Of a DNA stretch of 64,000 nucleotides, positions 54,612 to 63,334 are shown one piece after another. Position 1 is the stretch's first letter, and every line of letters begins with the position of its first letter. The notes beneath the pieces were generated by a model. It saw nothing but the letters and a program-made list of their open reading frames with translations. It searched no databases and was not told where the DNA came from. Source of the DNA: Vreelandella zhanjiangensis DSM 21076 (GTDB lineage Bacteria > Pseudomonadota > Gammaproteobacteria > Pseudomonadales > Halomonadaceae); assembly GCF_000377665.1 (NCBI RefSeq), contig NZ_KB898647.1, positions 3,559-67,558 on the forward strand, written 5' to 3'. The position numbers and the translations under genes are program-made.

Positions 54612-55388
54612 ATGAGCTTTTCCAGTGAAGACATGTCCATGGGCAGGCGTACGCCTGAAAACGTAGCGGCCCGGCTGGAGCGCTTGATTCTGGATGGTGT
54701 TTTTCGCCCTGGGCAGCTGTTGCCGTCTGAAAGACGACTGTGCGAGCGGCTCAAGGTGTCCCGCGCCTCGCTGCGTGAAGGCCTAAGGATTTTGCGCAGT
54801 AGAGGGATGATCGAAACGCGCCAGGGCCACGGCTCAACCGTGGCGTCGCTTCTGCCCATGCATGATAAAAGCCCGCTGATGCACCTGTTCCATGACCATC
54901 CGCGCACGCTGTTTGATTTACTCGAAGTACGCGCTCTGCTGGAAGGCGAGTCGGCGTTTTTGGCCGCCAGGCGAGGCACGTCCATGGATCGCGTGCTGAT
55001 TACTAGACGCTACCGGGAAATGGCGGATTATGCCGAGCATTCAAACCCCATCGATGTGGAGCGTCTGGCGCGGCTTGACCACGCGTTTCATTTGGCAGTT
55101 TCCCAGGCGTCCCACAACCCTGTGCTGGTGCATACGCTACAAAGCCTGACCGATCTGCTGCTGAGCTCGGTGTTCGCTTCCGTCAAGCACCTTTATCATC
55201 GCGAGGGCCCGCGTGAGATGATCAACCGCCAGCATGCAAAGCTTCACGATGCCGTGATATCCGGCGATGCCGAGCAGGCACGCCAGGTCGCGCTTGAGCA
55301 TCTCACCAGCATTACCGAGCTTTTGCGTGAGCTGGAGGCAGAAAGCGAGCGCCTGGAGCGCTCCGCTATGCGTATGGAACCCTGGTAG
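54612..55388 (+). CDS. glcC: FadR-family regulator of the glycolate operon, GlcC-like
   Basis: A 258-residue GntR/FadR-type regulator. The winged helix-turn-helix occupies about 12-80 (PSERRLCERLKVSRASLREGLRILRSRGMIETRQGHGS over about 38-75) and the FCD ligand domain about 95-240. Divergent from glcDEFG with a FadR-type palindrome in between, as for E. coli GlcC, an activator responding to glycolate. ATG 54612 is supported by AAAAGGAAAG; a start 12 codons upstream is rejected. Confidence 0.92.
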   Translation: MSFSSEDMSMGRRTPENVAARLERLILDGVFRPGQLLPSERRLCERLKVSRASLREGLRILRSRGMIETRQGHGSTVASLLPMHDKSPLMHLFHDHPRTLFDLLEVRALLEGESAFLAARRGTSMDRVLITRRYREMADYAEHSNPIDVERLARLDHAFHLAVSQASHNPVLVHTLQSLTDLLLSSVFASVKHLYHREGPREMINRQHAKLHDAVISGDAEQARQVALEHLTSITELLRELEAESERLERSAMRMEPW

Positions 55389-55393
55389 CACGT

Positions 55394-56086
55394 TTATGCG
55401 TTAACAACGCTATGCCCTTCATCAGGCGCTTCATCTTCGATCACTCCAGCTAACGTCGCCACTTCAAGCTTATTGCACAAGTGGTCGCGCAGAATCTGGC
55501 CGAGCAGCTGGCTATCGCGCTTTTCCAGTGCGTTGATCATGTTTTCATGATCCTTGACCGCCTGATCCCAAAACGCCTGGGTCATCTTTTTCGAGTAGCG
55601 CACGCGTTTTACGCGCTGGCTAAGATTGCTGTACATCTCCTGAAGCACTTCGTTTTGAGAGGCGGCCAGAATGCCTTCATGGATTTGCCGATTAAGTTCA
55701 AAATAGGCTTTTAAATCATGCTGATGGTAGTGATCCAGCATGCTGTTGTGGAGTTTGCGAATGACAGCAATTTCCTTGTCGGTGATATGTTGGCAGGCCA
55801 GCTCGCCAGATAAACCTTCCAGCGCCGCCATAAGATCGTAAGTGTCCTTGACCTTCTTGAAGGTTAAGCGAACTACCCGGGCGCCGCGGTTGGGCAGCAG
55901 TTCAATCAGGCCTTCGGTCGCCAGCACCTTGAGTGCTTCTCTTAGGGGAGTGCGCGAAACGCCAAATTTTTCACACAGCTGCTTTTCTGAGATCCGCTCA
56001 CCAGGCGACAGCTCGCCGTGCTCGATAAGATCACCGATACGGTCGGCGACCTCGCGGTACAAGTTGCGCTGAAGTATCTTCGTCAT
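55394..56086 (-). CDS. GntR-family (FCD domain) transcription regulator
   Basis: A 230-residue regulator: winged helix-turn-helix at about 8-75 (ISEKQLCEKFGVSRTPLREALKVLATEGL) and an FCD effector domain at about 80-215, with histidines and an aspartate able to bind a metal/acid ligand. Its stop is only a few bases from glcC's stop (convergent). Its start faces the second glcG-like gene and the TRAP operon, so it is the likely regulator of that operon. Target and ligand unknown. Confidence 0.88.
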   Translation of the reverse strand: MTKILQRNLYREVADRIGDLIEHGELSPGERISEKQLCEKFGVSRTPLREALKVLATEGLIELLPNRGARVVRLTFKKVKDTYDLMAALEGLSGELACQHITDKEIAVIRKLHNSMLDHYHQHDLKAYFELNRQIHEGILAASQNEVLQEMYSNLSQRVKRVRYSKKMTQAFWDQAVKDHENMINALEKRDSQLLGQILRDHLCNKLEVATLAGVIEDEAPDEGHSVVNA

Positions 56087-56136
56087 TGTTCTCTTCCTTC
56101 TCGGTCATCCACCTGGCGATCCTACCAAGCTTTACG

Positions 56137-56157
56137 TAGTACTTTTGCACAGTACTA
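56137..56157. promoter_or_regulatory. Perfect inverted repeat, candidate operator of the GntR regulator
   Basis: TAGTACT, seven-base spacer, AGTACTA. It lies 50 bp upstream of the GntR gene start, in the 240-bp divergent region before the GlcG-like gene. The spacing differs from the usual tight FadR palindrome, so the factor is uncertain. Confidence 0.5.
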
Positions 56158-56328
56158 ATAAAATTTAGCCGACTTCCCGCTTGGTATAGTGGCGAGTCTA
56201 CGTATGATCTGCAAAAGTAATTATGAATTCAATATTAACGAGCGTATAAAAAATGTTGGTAAAGCGTATTCGACCTCTCCTGATATTAGGAGAACTTAGC
56301 AGTTAACAAGGATAACAAGGAGCAATCA

Positions 56329-56796
56329 ATGGCAGGTAACGTATATCTCGCAAGCGTGCAGCTGACCCGAGCCCAGGCCCGAGCAATGGTGGAAGGGGCA
56401 ATTACCCAAGCCCGGGAAGCTGACCTTACGCCCTTAACCATCGTGGTGCTGGATGGTGGCGGCCACGTCGTGGTGGCTGAGCGGGAAGATGGATGCGCGC
56501 CGTTGCGCTACCCCGTAGCGCAAGGCAAAGCCTATGCCGCGCTAGGTATTGGCGTTGCCAGCGGCGTAACAGGGGAGCGCAATCAAGAGCGGCCTGCCTT
56601 TCTAGCTAGCGTAGCGGCCGCCTCTCAAGGTCGGTTTACCCCTGTGGCTGGTGGTGTGCTCATTCTTGATGAACAGGACTGCGTGATTGGCGCCGTAGGC
56701 ATCAGTGGTGCATCGTCAAGCGAAGATCAGCAGGCTGCCATGGCGGGTATTGAGGCCGCAGGGTTCAAGTGGGGCCTTGAGCCTACGCTTGATTAA
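56329..56796 (+). CDS. GlcG-like DUF336/heme-binding-family protein (second copy)
   Basis: A 155-residue GlcG/HbpS-family protein with the same core (LTIVVLDGGGHVVVAEREDGCAP and GGVLILDEQDCVIGAVGISGASS). It differs from GlcG by an insertion-like segment GVTGERNQERPAFLASVAAASQG in the middle. Its role is unknown, but family members cluster with hydroxy-acid catabolic genes. It is followed by a terminator at 56846, so it forms its own unit between the GntR gene and dctP. AAGGAGCAATCA precedes the ATG. Confidence 0.88.
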   Translation: MAGNVYLASVQLTRAQARAMVEGAITQAREADLTPLTIVVLDGGGHVVVAEREDGCAPLRYPVAQGKAYAALGIGVASGVTGERNQERPAFLASVAAASQGRFTPVAGGVLILDEQDCVIGAVGISGASSSEDQQAAMAGIEAAGFKWGLEPTLD

Positions 56797-56820
56797 CGCT
56801 TCCCTTGTCGAATTATCAAC

Positions 56821-56849
56821 AAAAGCGCCTCAACGAAGGCGCTTTTTTT
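56821..56849 (+). terminator. Terminator after the second GlcG-like gene
   Basis: A 10-bp stem AAAAGCGCCT / AGGCGCTTTT with a six-base loop and a T7 run. Confidence 0.93.
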
Positions 56850-57098
56850 ATGGCTGAAAATTTTTACGCTTATCGCCTGCGACCGATTGCTTGTAAATCA
56901 AACAGCTGTGAACCAAGTCTTTCTATCAATACGAAAGTTTAATACCTAATTTTGAATTTTGAATTCAAATTGAATGAGTGCACAGGAGCGGTGTACGCGT
57001 CGCAGGGAAGCGACAACTGAATGAGCGTGCAAGGTTCATCGGGCCACATGCCCCGGTGGCGACGATCCAACAACAATAAGTTTCTCTTGGAGTGCTCT
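56850..57098. other. Intergenic region before the TRAP operon
   Basis: About 250 bp without a gene, AT-rich in its centre. It contains the palindrome TTTGAATTCAAA (56958-56969), preceded by a direct TTTGAAT repeat, in the expected promoter region. No named promoter elements are clear. Confidence 0.45.
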
Positions 57099-58076
57099 AT
57101 GAAATTTTTCAAAACAACACTTTTGACCGTTGCCGTGGCGATTGGCTTACAGGCCTCTACGGCGAATGCCAATACGGAAGTGCGGCTGGGCCATGTAGGC
57201 GGCCCAGGCTCGCTGTTTGAAATTACCGCCAATCGCTTTGCCGAGCTTGCCAATGAGCGCCTGGAAGGTGTGGCTGAAGTGAATGTGTACGGCAACAGCC
57301 AGTTGGGCGGCGATGAATCAATGATGCGGCGCTTACGTTTGGGGTCATTGGATCTCTCCATCCCCTCGACGGTAATGAGCTCTGAGTCTGATCAGTTTGC
57401 TCTGTTTGAAATGCCCTACCTGATTGAAGATCGTGAGCACATGAAGCGGGTTCGTGATGAAGTCGTTCGTGGGCCACTTTATGAAGCAGCCGAGGCGCGC
57501 GGTTTTAAAATTATCGGCGTATGGGAAAACGGTTTCCGTCAAATCACCAATAACGTTCGTCCCATTGTTAAACCCGAAGATTTAAGCGGTATCAAGCTGC
57601 GCACACCTAGTGGCGTATGGCGCATTGAAATGTTCCGAAGCTACGGTGCCGCCCCTTCACCGATGTCGCTTTCTGAGGTATTCGTGGCGCTGCAAACCGG
57701 TGCAATGGATGGTCAGGAAAATCCGCTGATTCAGACCTACTCATCGCGGTTTCAGGAAGTTCAGGACTACCTGTCGCTCTCCAATCACGTCTATACCCCG
57801 GCGTATCTGACCGCAGGAGCCAGCTGGAACCGCCTGCCCGAGGAAGTACGCACGGTGCTCGAGGAAGTTGCCTTGGAAATGGAAGACTTCGCCCTTGAAG
57901 AGGGGCAGCGCCTGGATGAAGAAACCTTGGTAAAAATGCGTGACGAAGGCATGGAAGTGAATGAAGTCGACTTCGATGCTTTTGTTGAAGCCTCCCAGAC
58001 CATTTATGACAAGTTTGCCGAAGACGTCGATGGCGGTCAGGAATTAATCGATACGGTAGCCAGCCTACGCGAATAA
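57099..58076 (+). CDS. TRAP transporter substrate-binding protein (DctP family)
   Basis: Periplasmic solute receptor of a TRAP transporter, 325 residues. A signal peptide covers about 1-24 (cleavage after ANA). The DctP fold is clear, with the binding-site arginine segment SGIKLRTPSG and the SEVFVALQTGAMDGQENPL motif. The substrate is probably a small organic acid. ATG 57099 is chosen since TTGGAG lies seven bases upstream and the signal peptide begins there; the upstream 26-residue extension is rejected. First gene of the dctPQM-crotonase-CoA-transferase-aminotransferase-dehydrogenase operon. Confidence 0.94.
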   Translation: MKFFKTTLLTVAVAIGLQASTANANTEVRLGHVGGPGSLFEITANRFAELANERLEGVAEVNVYGNSQLGGDESMMRRLRLGSLDLSIPSTVMSSESDQFALFEMPYLIEDREHMKRVRDEVVRGPLYEAAEARGFKIIGVWENGFRQITNNVRPIVKPEDLSGIKLRTPSGVWRIEMFRSYGAAPSPMSLSEVFVALQTGAMDGQENPLIQTYSSRFQEVQDYLSLSNHVYTPAYLTAGASWNRLPEEVRTVLEEVALEMEDFALEEGQRLDEETLVKMRDEGMEVNEVDFDAFVEASQTIYDKFAEDVDGGQELIDTVASLRE

Positions 58077-58144
58077 GCCCGGCAACGGTCTCTTCGAGGC
58101 GCATTGCCTGACGCAGGGTGCGCCTTATTGCTCTGGAGGTTTCA

Positions 58145-58705
58145 ATGAGTGCTTATACCAAGTTCAAGAACGCCTATTTCTCGTTTCTTGAGGGGATTGT
58201 GGTGGTCTTGGTTATTGCCTTGGCAGGCGTTGTCACTATCGGGTTCGTTACGCGCTATCTCGGCTTCCCATTGAGCTGGTATGACGAGCTGGCGGCCGTG
58301 CTGCTGGCATGGGTGACGTACTACGGAACGGCACTGGCAGCTGCAAGAGGGGCGCATATTACCTGTCCCAGCATATTGAATATGTGCCCGCCGTCGATTC
58401 GGGTGCCGATCGCATTGCTGGCAGAAGCCATCACCATCGGCTTTTTTGTATTTCTCGGCCTGGCCAGCTACCAGGTGATGCTGATTCTTGAAGGCGTCAA
58501 TATGGTCAGCCTGCCGGCAATTTCCATGCAGCTTACCCAGTCGGCCATTCCCGTGGCTTCCGTGCTGTTCATTATCGCCGAATTGCTGCGCCTACCCGAT
58601 GTGCTGAAAAGCGCACGTGGCAAAGGGTTTATCGATCATGAACTGGAAGAAGCCGGTATCGATGCCGAAGAAGTCGAAGCCGTCAGCACTCATCAGCGAG
58701 GGTAG
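58145..58705 (+). CDS. TRAP transporter small membrane subunit (DctQ family)
   Basis: A 186-residue protein with four transmembrane helices (about 15-40, 48-68, 85-108, 125-150). The family motif FPLSWYDELAAVLLAWVTYYGTALAAARGAHI is seen over about 42-75. The start at 58145 has CTGGAGG nine bases upstream. It works with the large permease subunit that begins 9 bp after its stop. The acidic tail (about 160-186) is unusual but not unique. Confidence 0.93.
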   Translation: MSAYTKFKNAYFSFLEGIVVVLVIALAGVVTIGFVTRYLGFPLSWYDELAAVLLAWVTYYGTALAAARGAHITCPSILNMCPPSIRVPIALLAEAITIGFFVFLGLASYQVMLILEGVNMVSLPAISMQLTQSAIPVASVLFIIAELLRLPDVLKSARGKGFIDHELEEAGIDAEEVEAVSTHQRG

Positions 58706-58714
58706 GTAACCAGC

Positions 58715-59998
58715 ATGACCATACTGTATATATTTCTCGCCTTGATCGTGTTGATTATGATCAATGTGCCGGTGGCGGTTGCCCTGGCGCTAGTCGGCAC
58801 CATCGCCACCTTTATGACCTACGGCGGCATGGCAATGCCGACGGTGGGCATGACCATGTTCGAGGGGGCTACGAACTTCCCCCTGATCGCCATCCCGCTG
58901 TTTATCCTGGCCGGCGCGATCATGAATGCCTCCAGTATCTCGCGGCGCTTGATCGATCTGGCCATGGCCATGGTCGGGTTTATCAAGGGCGGGCTTTCCA
59001 TGGTGACTATTGGGGCTTCGGTATTTTTCGCTGAAATCTCGGGGTCATCGGTGGCGGGCGTGTCGGCGATCGGCAGTATCCTGATTCCGGCCATGCGTAA
59101 AAAGGGCTACTCGAAAGAGTTTGCCGCTTCCATCTCTTCATCCGCGGCGAGCCTTGCGATCATTTTGCCGCCTTCGATTCCCATGATCCTGTACGCGGTG
59201 ATGTCCGGTGAGTCCGTGGTCCAGATGTTTGTGGCGGGTATTTTTCCGGGTCTTTTAGGCGCCATGGGGCTAGCCGCCATGTGTTACTACCTTGCCCGAA
59301 AATACAACTTTCCTTCTGAAGGGCGTTTTCAGGCATCTGTATTGTGGAAAGCCCTGAAGGAAGCGGTTTGGGCGCTGCTGATTCCCGTCATTATTCTGGG
59401 CGGTATCTTTGGTGGCTTTGTGACGGCAACCGAAGGCGCGGCCCTTGCTGTGTGCGTGGCGATCTTTATCAGTGCGGTGGTGTATCGCGAGTTTACGATC
59501 AGGAATTTTATCGACTCGTGCAAAAGTGCTGGTGTACAAACGGCGGTAGTAATGCTGCTGGTGGCGGCTTCAGCGGTGGTGGGTAGTTATCTCACCGAGA
59601 CCCGTGTGCCCCAGGAAATCGCCATGCAGATCAGCGATCTGACGGATAACAAATACGTCATTCTGGCCCTTTTGAACATTATCTTCCTGATTCTGGGGAT
59701 ATTCCTGCACTCGGCAGCGGCGATTATTCTGGTTGTGCCTATCGTGCTGCCGCTTGTCCTGGAAGTGGGTATCGATCCGCTGCACTTTGGCTTGATTGTT
59801 ACGCTGAACCTGGCGATTGGTCAGCAGACGCCACCCGTGGCCAGCGTATTGATTGCCGCGTGTTCGATTGCCAAATCGGATATCTGGGCGACGTCCAAAA
59901 CCAACCTGTGGTTTATCGCGGTGCTGTTCACGATTTTGATGATCAACACTTACATCCCCGCGTTTGCACTGGCGCTGGTTAACTTTATCTACGGCTAA
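58715..59998 (+). CDS. TRAP transporter large permease subunit (DctM family)
   Basis: A 427-residue membrane protein of 12 helices in the DctM family, using the sodium gradient. Signatures: FPLIAIPLFILAGAIMN, SGSSVAGVSAIGSILIPAM, ILPPSIPMILYAVMSGESV and GIFGGFVTATEGAALAV. Completes the transporter with the DctP and DctQ genes upstream. Ends 11 bp before the crotonase gene, in the same operon. Confidence 0.95.
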   Translation: MTILYIFLALIVLIMINVPVAVALALVGTIATFMTYGGMAMPTVGMTMFEGATNFPLIAIPLFILAGAIMNASSISRRLIDLAMAMVGFIKGGLSMVTIGASVFFAEISGSSVAGVSAIGSILIPAMRKKGYSKEFAASISSSAASLAIILPPSIPMILYAVMSGESVVQMFVAGIFPGLLGAMGLAAMCYYLARKYNFPSEGRFQASVLWKALKEAVWALLIPVIILGGIFGGFVTATEGAALAVCVAIFISAVVYREFTIRNFIDSCKSAGVQTAVVMLLVAASAVVGSYLTETRVPQEIAMQISDLTDNKYVILALLNIIFLILGIFLHSAAAIILVVPIVLPLVLEVGIDPLHFGLIVTLNLAIGQQTPPVASVLIAACSIAKSDIWATSKTNLWFIAVLFTILMINTYIPAFALALVNFIYG

Positions 59999-60009
59999 GG
60001 GAGTCATTT

Positions 60010-60816
60010 ATGAAAGATTCACATGATTCACCGCTAACCGAGAGCGTTCAGTTTGAAATTCGCGACGGTGTTGCCTGGATCGGTTTTAACCGCCCCCAAA
60101 GCCGCAATGCGATGACCTGGGAGATGTATAACGCCCTGGAGCACTACTGCGATTCCCTGGCCAGTAATGAGGAGGTTCACGCATTGGTGCTTCACGGGGT
60201 AGGCGGCGAGGCGTTTGTGGCGGGCACGGATATCACCCAGTTTGCCAACTTTTCAAAGCCTGACGATGCCATCGGCTATGAGCGCCGGATCGATCAGGTG
60301 GTAGGCAAGCTTGAGCGCTTTCCCAAACCGACTCTAGCACTGATTGAAGGGGCCTGTGTGGGCGGCGGTGCCGCGCTTGCCCTGGTATGCGACTTTCGCT
60401 ACGCCACTCCGACCATGAAATTTGGGGTGCCCATCGCCAAGACCTTGGGCAATACGCTATCGATCAATAACGTATCGCGCCTGATCGACATGATCGGCGT
60501 GGCTCGCACCAAGGAAGTGCTGATGATGGCGCGGCTATTTGGCGCTGAAGAAGCGCACGCAGCTGGGCTTGTGAACCACGTCTTTGCTGCCGACACCATT
60601 TACGATGATGTCGCCATGCTCGCGGTAGACTTTGCCAAGCGGGCGCCGCTTACCCTGCAGGCCAGCAAAGAGTTGATCAACCGGGCGCTTGAACAGCGAA
60701 GGCTTGAAGCGGATGCCAGCGATGACTGGGTGACTACCTGCTATATGAGCCGCGACTTCGCCGCTGCCGTGGATAAGTTCGTCAATAAAACGTCGTTTGA
60801 GTGGACCGGCCGCTAA
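60010..60816 (+). CDS. Crotonase-superfamily (enoyl-CoA hydratase/isomerase) protein
   Basis: A 268-residue crotonase-fold protein. The CoA-binding N-terminal (VAWIGFNRPQSRNAMT), the oxyanion-hole segment GGEAFVAGTDITQF and GACVGGGAALALVCDFRYAT are present. Substitutions in the second catalytic region make it impossible to say whether it hydrates, isomerises or cleaves CoA esters. GGGAGTCATTT precedes the ATG. Lies between the TRAP permease and a family III CoA-transferase, so it probably acts on the CoA ester made by that enzyme, much as CaiD follows CaiB in carnitine use. Confidence 0.88.
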   Translation: MKDSHDSPLTESVQFEIRDGVAWIGFNRPQSRNAMTWEMYNALEHYCDSLASNEEVHALVLHGVGGEAFVAGTDITQFANFSKPDDAIGYERRIDQVVGKLERFPKPTLALIEGACVGGGAALALVCDFRYATPTMKFGVPIAKTLGNTLSINNVSRLIDMIGVARTKEVLMMARLFGAEEAHAAGLVNHVFAADTIYDDVAMLAVDFAKRAPLTLQASKELINRALEQRRLEADASDDWVTTCYMSRDFAAAVDKFVNKTSFEWTGR

Positions 60817-60835
60817 ACAAGAAGGAGGAGGGCGC

Positions 60836-62023
60836 ATGCTTCCCTTACAGAATATAAAAGTGCTGGACGTCTCCCAAATCATGGCGGGGCCCTACTGCAC
60901 CATGGTGCTGGCCGATATGGGTGCTGAAGTCATCAAGGTTGAAAAGCTCAACGGCGGCGACGATAGCCGCCAGATGGGGCCTTACGTTAACGGCGAGTCC
61001 ACCTGCTTTTCGCAGATCAACCGCAATAAAAAGAGCATTTCACTCAATCTTAAGGACGAACGGGCAAGGCAGATATTCTACCGCCTGGCGAGTGATGCCG
61101 ATGTGATTGTCGAAAACTACCGACCAGGCGTGACTCAATCGCTGGCAATCGATTACGACACCATCAAGGCCATCAATCCCGGTATCGTTTACTGCTCGAT
61201 TTCAGGCTATGGCCAGACCGGCCCCTACAGCCATAAAGGTGGTTTTGATCTGGTGGCTCAAGGCATGACCGGGCTGATGTCGATGACCGGCGAAGAGGGC
61301 AGGCGTCCGCTTAAAACCGGGATTGCGGTTTACGATATCGGCGCGGGCATCACCGCGGTCTATTCAATACTCGCGGCGCATATTCACAAGATGACCACTG
61401 GCGAAGGCCAGCATATCGATATTGCGATTACCGAGTGCGGCTTGCCCTGGTTTACCTGGGAAGCAGCGGCGTACTTTGCTGAAGGCACGGTGCCAGGCCC
61501 GACCGGGTGGCGCCACCGGGTGTCGGCGCCGTATCAGGCGGTAAAAGCACGCGACGGGTATTTGATGCTGGGCTGCGCCAACCAGCGTACCTGGGAGCGG
61601 TTTTGCCGCGACGTATTGAAGCGTGAATCCTTGATGGAAGACCCGCGCTTTCTCACCAACCACGACCGTGGCCAGCATGTTGATGAGCTTGAAGCGCTGC
61701 TGGAAGAGCTGATGGCCGAGGCAAGCGTGGATGAGTGGTTAACGCTCTGCGATAGCGCGGGCGTACCTGCCGGGCCTATCAATAATTTCGCCGATGCCAT
61801 GGCCGATGAGCACTACCTGGCCCGGGGCATGGTGGAAGAGATGGAGCACCCGGTAATGGGAAAAATGAAAACCATCGGCTTTCCCAGCAAGTTCTCCTTA
61901 ACGCCTTCGACAATACGCAGCGCGGCGCCGCTATTTGCGCAGCATACCGATGAGGTGCTTGAGGGAATGGGCTTTGCTGATGACGAACTAAGCCACCTGC
62001 GGGCTGAGGGCTGTATCAAGTAG
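60836..62023 (+). CDS. Family III CoA-transferase (CaiB/BaiF type)
   Basis: A 395-residue CoA-transferase. The N-terminal KVLDVSQIMAGPYCTMVLADMGAEVIKVE is the family signature and the catalytic aspartate is D167 in TGIAVYDIGAG. GFDLVAQGMTGLMSMTG and GYLMLGCANQRTWERFC follow. It likely moves CoA from a donor such as succinyl-CoA to the imported acid. AAGGAGGAGG before ATG 60836 fixes the start. Located 20 bp after the crotonase gene. Confidence 0.93.
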   Translation: MLPLQNIKVLDVSQIMAGPYCTMVLADMGAEVIKVEKLNGGDDSRQMGPYVNGESTCFSQINRNKKSISLNLKDERARQIFYRLASDADVIVENYRPGVTQSLAIDYDTIKAINPGIVYCSISGYGQTGPYSHKGGFDLVAQGMTGLMSMTGEEGRRPLKTGIAVYDIGAGITAVYSILAAHIHKMTTGEGQHIDIAITECGLPWFTWEAAAYFAEGTVPGPTGWRHRVSAPYQAVKARDGYLMLGCANQRTWERFCRDVLKRESLMEDPRFLTNHDRGQHVDELEALLEELMAEASVDEWLTLCDSAGVPAGPINNFADAMADEHYLARGMVEEMEHPVMGKMKTIGFPSKFSLTPSTIRSAAPLFAQHTDEVLEGMGFADDELSHLRAEGCIK

Positions 62024-62100
62024 GTTTTTTAAAACCCATAAATGCATTCATTATCCAATTTTCAGGCTTTAACCGGCAACAATAACAAGAGGCACACACC

Positions 62101-63318
62101 ATGCTGAAACTCGACTTTCACCCATCCGGCCGTCATTTCCTGCAGATCCCAGGCCCCTCACCGGTGCCAGACCGCATATTGCGCGCAATGAGCCTGCCCA
62201 CCATTGACCACCGTGGGCCTGAATTTGGCGCCTTGGGGCTGGAGCTACTGGCCAAAGTTAAAAAAGTCTTCAAAACAGAGCACCCGGTGATTATCTATCC
62301 GGCCTCGGGTACCGGCGCTTGGGAAGCAGCACTGGCTAACACCATGTCGCCGGGCGATCAGGTGTTGATGTTCGAGACCGGCCACTTTGCCACGCTATGG
62401 CAGAAAATGGCGCTGCGCCTGAGTCTTGTGCCTGAGTTTATCGGCCTTCCGGGTTATGAGGGCTGGCGTCAAGGCGTTCAGGCCGACATGATCCAGGAAC
62501 GCCTCAACAATGACCCCGAGCACGCCATTAAAGCGGTGTGTGTAGTGCATAACGAAACCTCAACTGGGGTAACTAGCGATATCGCAGCCGTGCGTCGTGC
62601 AATCGATGCCACCGGGCACCCGGCGCTTCTTATCGTGGATACCATTTCCGGACTTGCCAGCGCCGACTATTGCCATGATGAGTGGGGCGTGGATGTCACC
62701 GTATCCGGCTCACAAAAAGGGCTGATGCTGCCGCCGGGGATTAGCTTTAACGCGCTTTCACCCAAGGCGATTGAAGTTAGCCGGGAGGCCAAGCTTCCCA
62801 GAAGTTTCTGGGCTTGGGATGAAATTCTGGAAGCCAACCAGAAGGGCTACTGGCCGTATACGCCCAGTACTAACCTGCTGTATGGCCTCAATGAAGCGCT
62901 GGATATGCTGCTGGATGAAGGCATTGACCACGTGCTGGCGCGCCATCAGCGCTGGGCCGCTGGCGTGCGTACGGCGGTCGAGGCCTGGGGGCTGGAAATT
63001 CAGTGTCAGGACCCGGCGCTTTATTCCCCTGTGCTCACGGGTGTCGTGATGCCTGAAGGAGTCGATGCCGATGAGATTCGCAAGATTATCTACGAGCGCT
63101 TTGATTTGTCGCTAGGCATGGGGCTGGGCAAGGCCAAAGGCAAGATGTTCCGCATTGGCCACTTGGGCGATTGTAACGACCTTACCCTGATTGCCACGCT
63201 GGGCGGCTGTGAGGCTGGGATGAAGCTTGCGGGTGTTAACTTGCAGGGCAGTGGCGTCACCGCCGCTCTGGACTACTTTGCCAACAACCCGCTTAGCACA
63301 GGCACTTCAGAGCGTTAA
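62101..63318 (+). CDS. Class V PLP aminotransferase, serine/alanine/aspartate-glyoxylate type
   Basis: A 405-residue aminotransferase of the glyoxylate-using branch. IPGPSPVPDRILRAM, TIDHRGPEF, the PASGTGAWEAAL phosphate-binding site and VSGSQKGLMLPPG with the PLP lysine K206 are typical. Likely amino acceptor is glyoxylate, giving glycine; the donor could be serine, alanine or aspartate (the BhcA type of the beta-hydroxyaspartate cycle is similar). The rest of that cycle (bhcB, bhcC, bhcD) is not in the window. Separated by 77 bp from the CoA-transferase gene. Confidence 0.85.
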   Translation: MLKLDFHPSGRHFLQIPGPSPVPDRILRAMSLPTIDHRGPEFGALGLELLAKVKKVFKTEHPVIIYPASGTGAWEAALANTMSPGDQVLMFETGHFATLWQKMALRLSLVPEFIGLPGYEGWRQGVQADMIQERLNNDPEHAIKAVCVVHNETSTGVTSDIAAVRRAIDATGHPALLIVDTISGLASADYCHDEWGVDVTVSGSQKGLMLPPGISFNALSPKAIEVSREAKLPRSFWAWDEILEANQKGYWPYTPSTNLLYGLNEALDMLLDEGIDHVLARHQRWAAGVRTAVEAWGLEIQCQDPALYSPVLTGVVMPEGVDADEIRKIIYERFDLSLGMGLGKAKGKMFRIGHLGDCNDLTLIATLGGCEAGMKLAGVNLQGSGVTAALDYFANNPLSTGTSER

Positions 63319-63334
63319 TGATGGGGAGAGTCAC

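Noticed and set aside
62101..63318. Calling the aminotransferase BhcA of the beta-hydroxyaspartate cycle
   Set aside because: The sequence type fits, but no dehydratase, aldolase or iminosuccinate reductase gene is present nearby in the window, so only the broader family is named.
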